Source of the DNA: Chara braunii
Taxonomy: Eukaryota; Streptophyta; Charophyceae; Charales; Characeae
Direction of reading: 5' to 3'
NCBI GenBank assembly: GCA_003427395.1
Contig: BFEA01000403.1
Location: 707,690 to 738,779 of the forward strand
Length of the DNA: 31,090 nucleotides
Shown: piece after piece, positions 31,063 to 31,090 of the stretch
How the letters are laid out: each line of letters opens with the position of its first letter
How positions within the stretch are numbered: the stretch's first letter is position 1
Program-made: the position numbers and the translations under genes
Notes under the pieces: generated by a model
Databases searched by the model: none
What the model saw: the letters and a program-made list of their open reading frames with translations, nothing else
Told to the model about the DNA's origin: nothing

Positions 31063-31090
31063 CCCCCCCCCCCCCCCCCCCCCCCCCCCC
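31063..31090. repeat. Poly-C run at the window end
   Basis: At least 28 C, running to the last base. Similar C-runs occur at 21822-21838 and 22339-22354. Likely a contig edge where assembly stopped in a homopolymer. Confidence 0.9.

Overview
This is a stretch of repeat-rich eukaryotic nuclear DNA. It has no intact protein-coding gene that I can recognise. Evidence for a eukaryote: long microsatellites (TA, AG, CT, CA, TATC, TAA), two satellite arrays of about 90 bp units, an exon-like segment bounded by GT/AG splice signals, a decayed LTR-retrotransposon, and very low density of believable coding sequence. The lineage cannot be fixed from sequence alone. A large, repeat-laden plant, algal or protist genome fits; a streptophyte alga such as Chara is only a weak guess.

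Layout. 1-4290: a (TA)n tract, one copy of a dispersed GC-rich repeat (about 230-630), several hairpins, otherwise nothing recognisable. 4293-6936 (+): remains of a Ty3/gypsy-like element with a possible gag segment and zinc knuckle, a clear but broken aspartic protease, and the first residues of reverse transcriptase, where it stops. 6937-10800: AT-rich DNA with a minisatellite (8582-9037) whose units each form a hairpin. 10800-14500: TG-rich minisatellite, a short coding-like remnant, a purine-rich region, and a diverged ~180 bp repeat with strong hairpins (12339-12750). 14745-15830: two more diverged tandem families (~100 bp and ~122 bp), also built around hairpins. 16046-16880: clustered hairpins. 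17170-17890: second copy of the dispersed repeat, running into the same TG-rich minisatellite type.

18093-19345 holds a ~90 bp satellite array. 25635-28857 and 29326-29505 hold the same family in the opposite orientation. Many apparent ORFs there are just the satellite read through. Between the arrays lie a 513 bp tandem duplication with (AG)n tracts, (CT)n/(TATC)n tracts, a minus-strand exon of a KDZ-type (Kyakuja-Dileera-Zisupton) DNA-transposon transposase at 22135-22282 with a partial duplicate beside it, and CCGAACG-rich inverted repeats. A long (CA)n tract follows. The right end carries a 647 bp duplication, (TAA)n, and a poly-C run at the window edge.

The most interesting signal is shared by several sequence-unrelated repeat families. 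Each has a conserved core between arms that differ from copy to copy, yet the two arms change together so the hairpin is kept. Either hairpin structure is being maintained (by selection, or by a copying mechanism that repairs one arm from the other), or, for the CpG-containing satellite, symmetric methyl-CpG decay mimics this. Three single Ns (7155, 22330, 24255) mark probable assembly joins. The one at 24255 is flanked by a 37-nt exact duplication, so local repeat structure there is partly artefactual.
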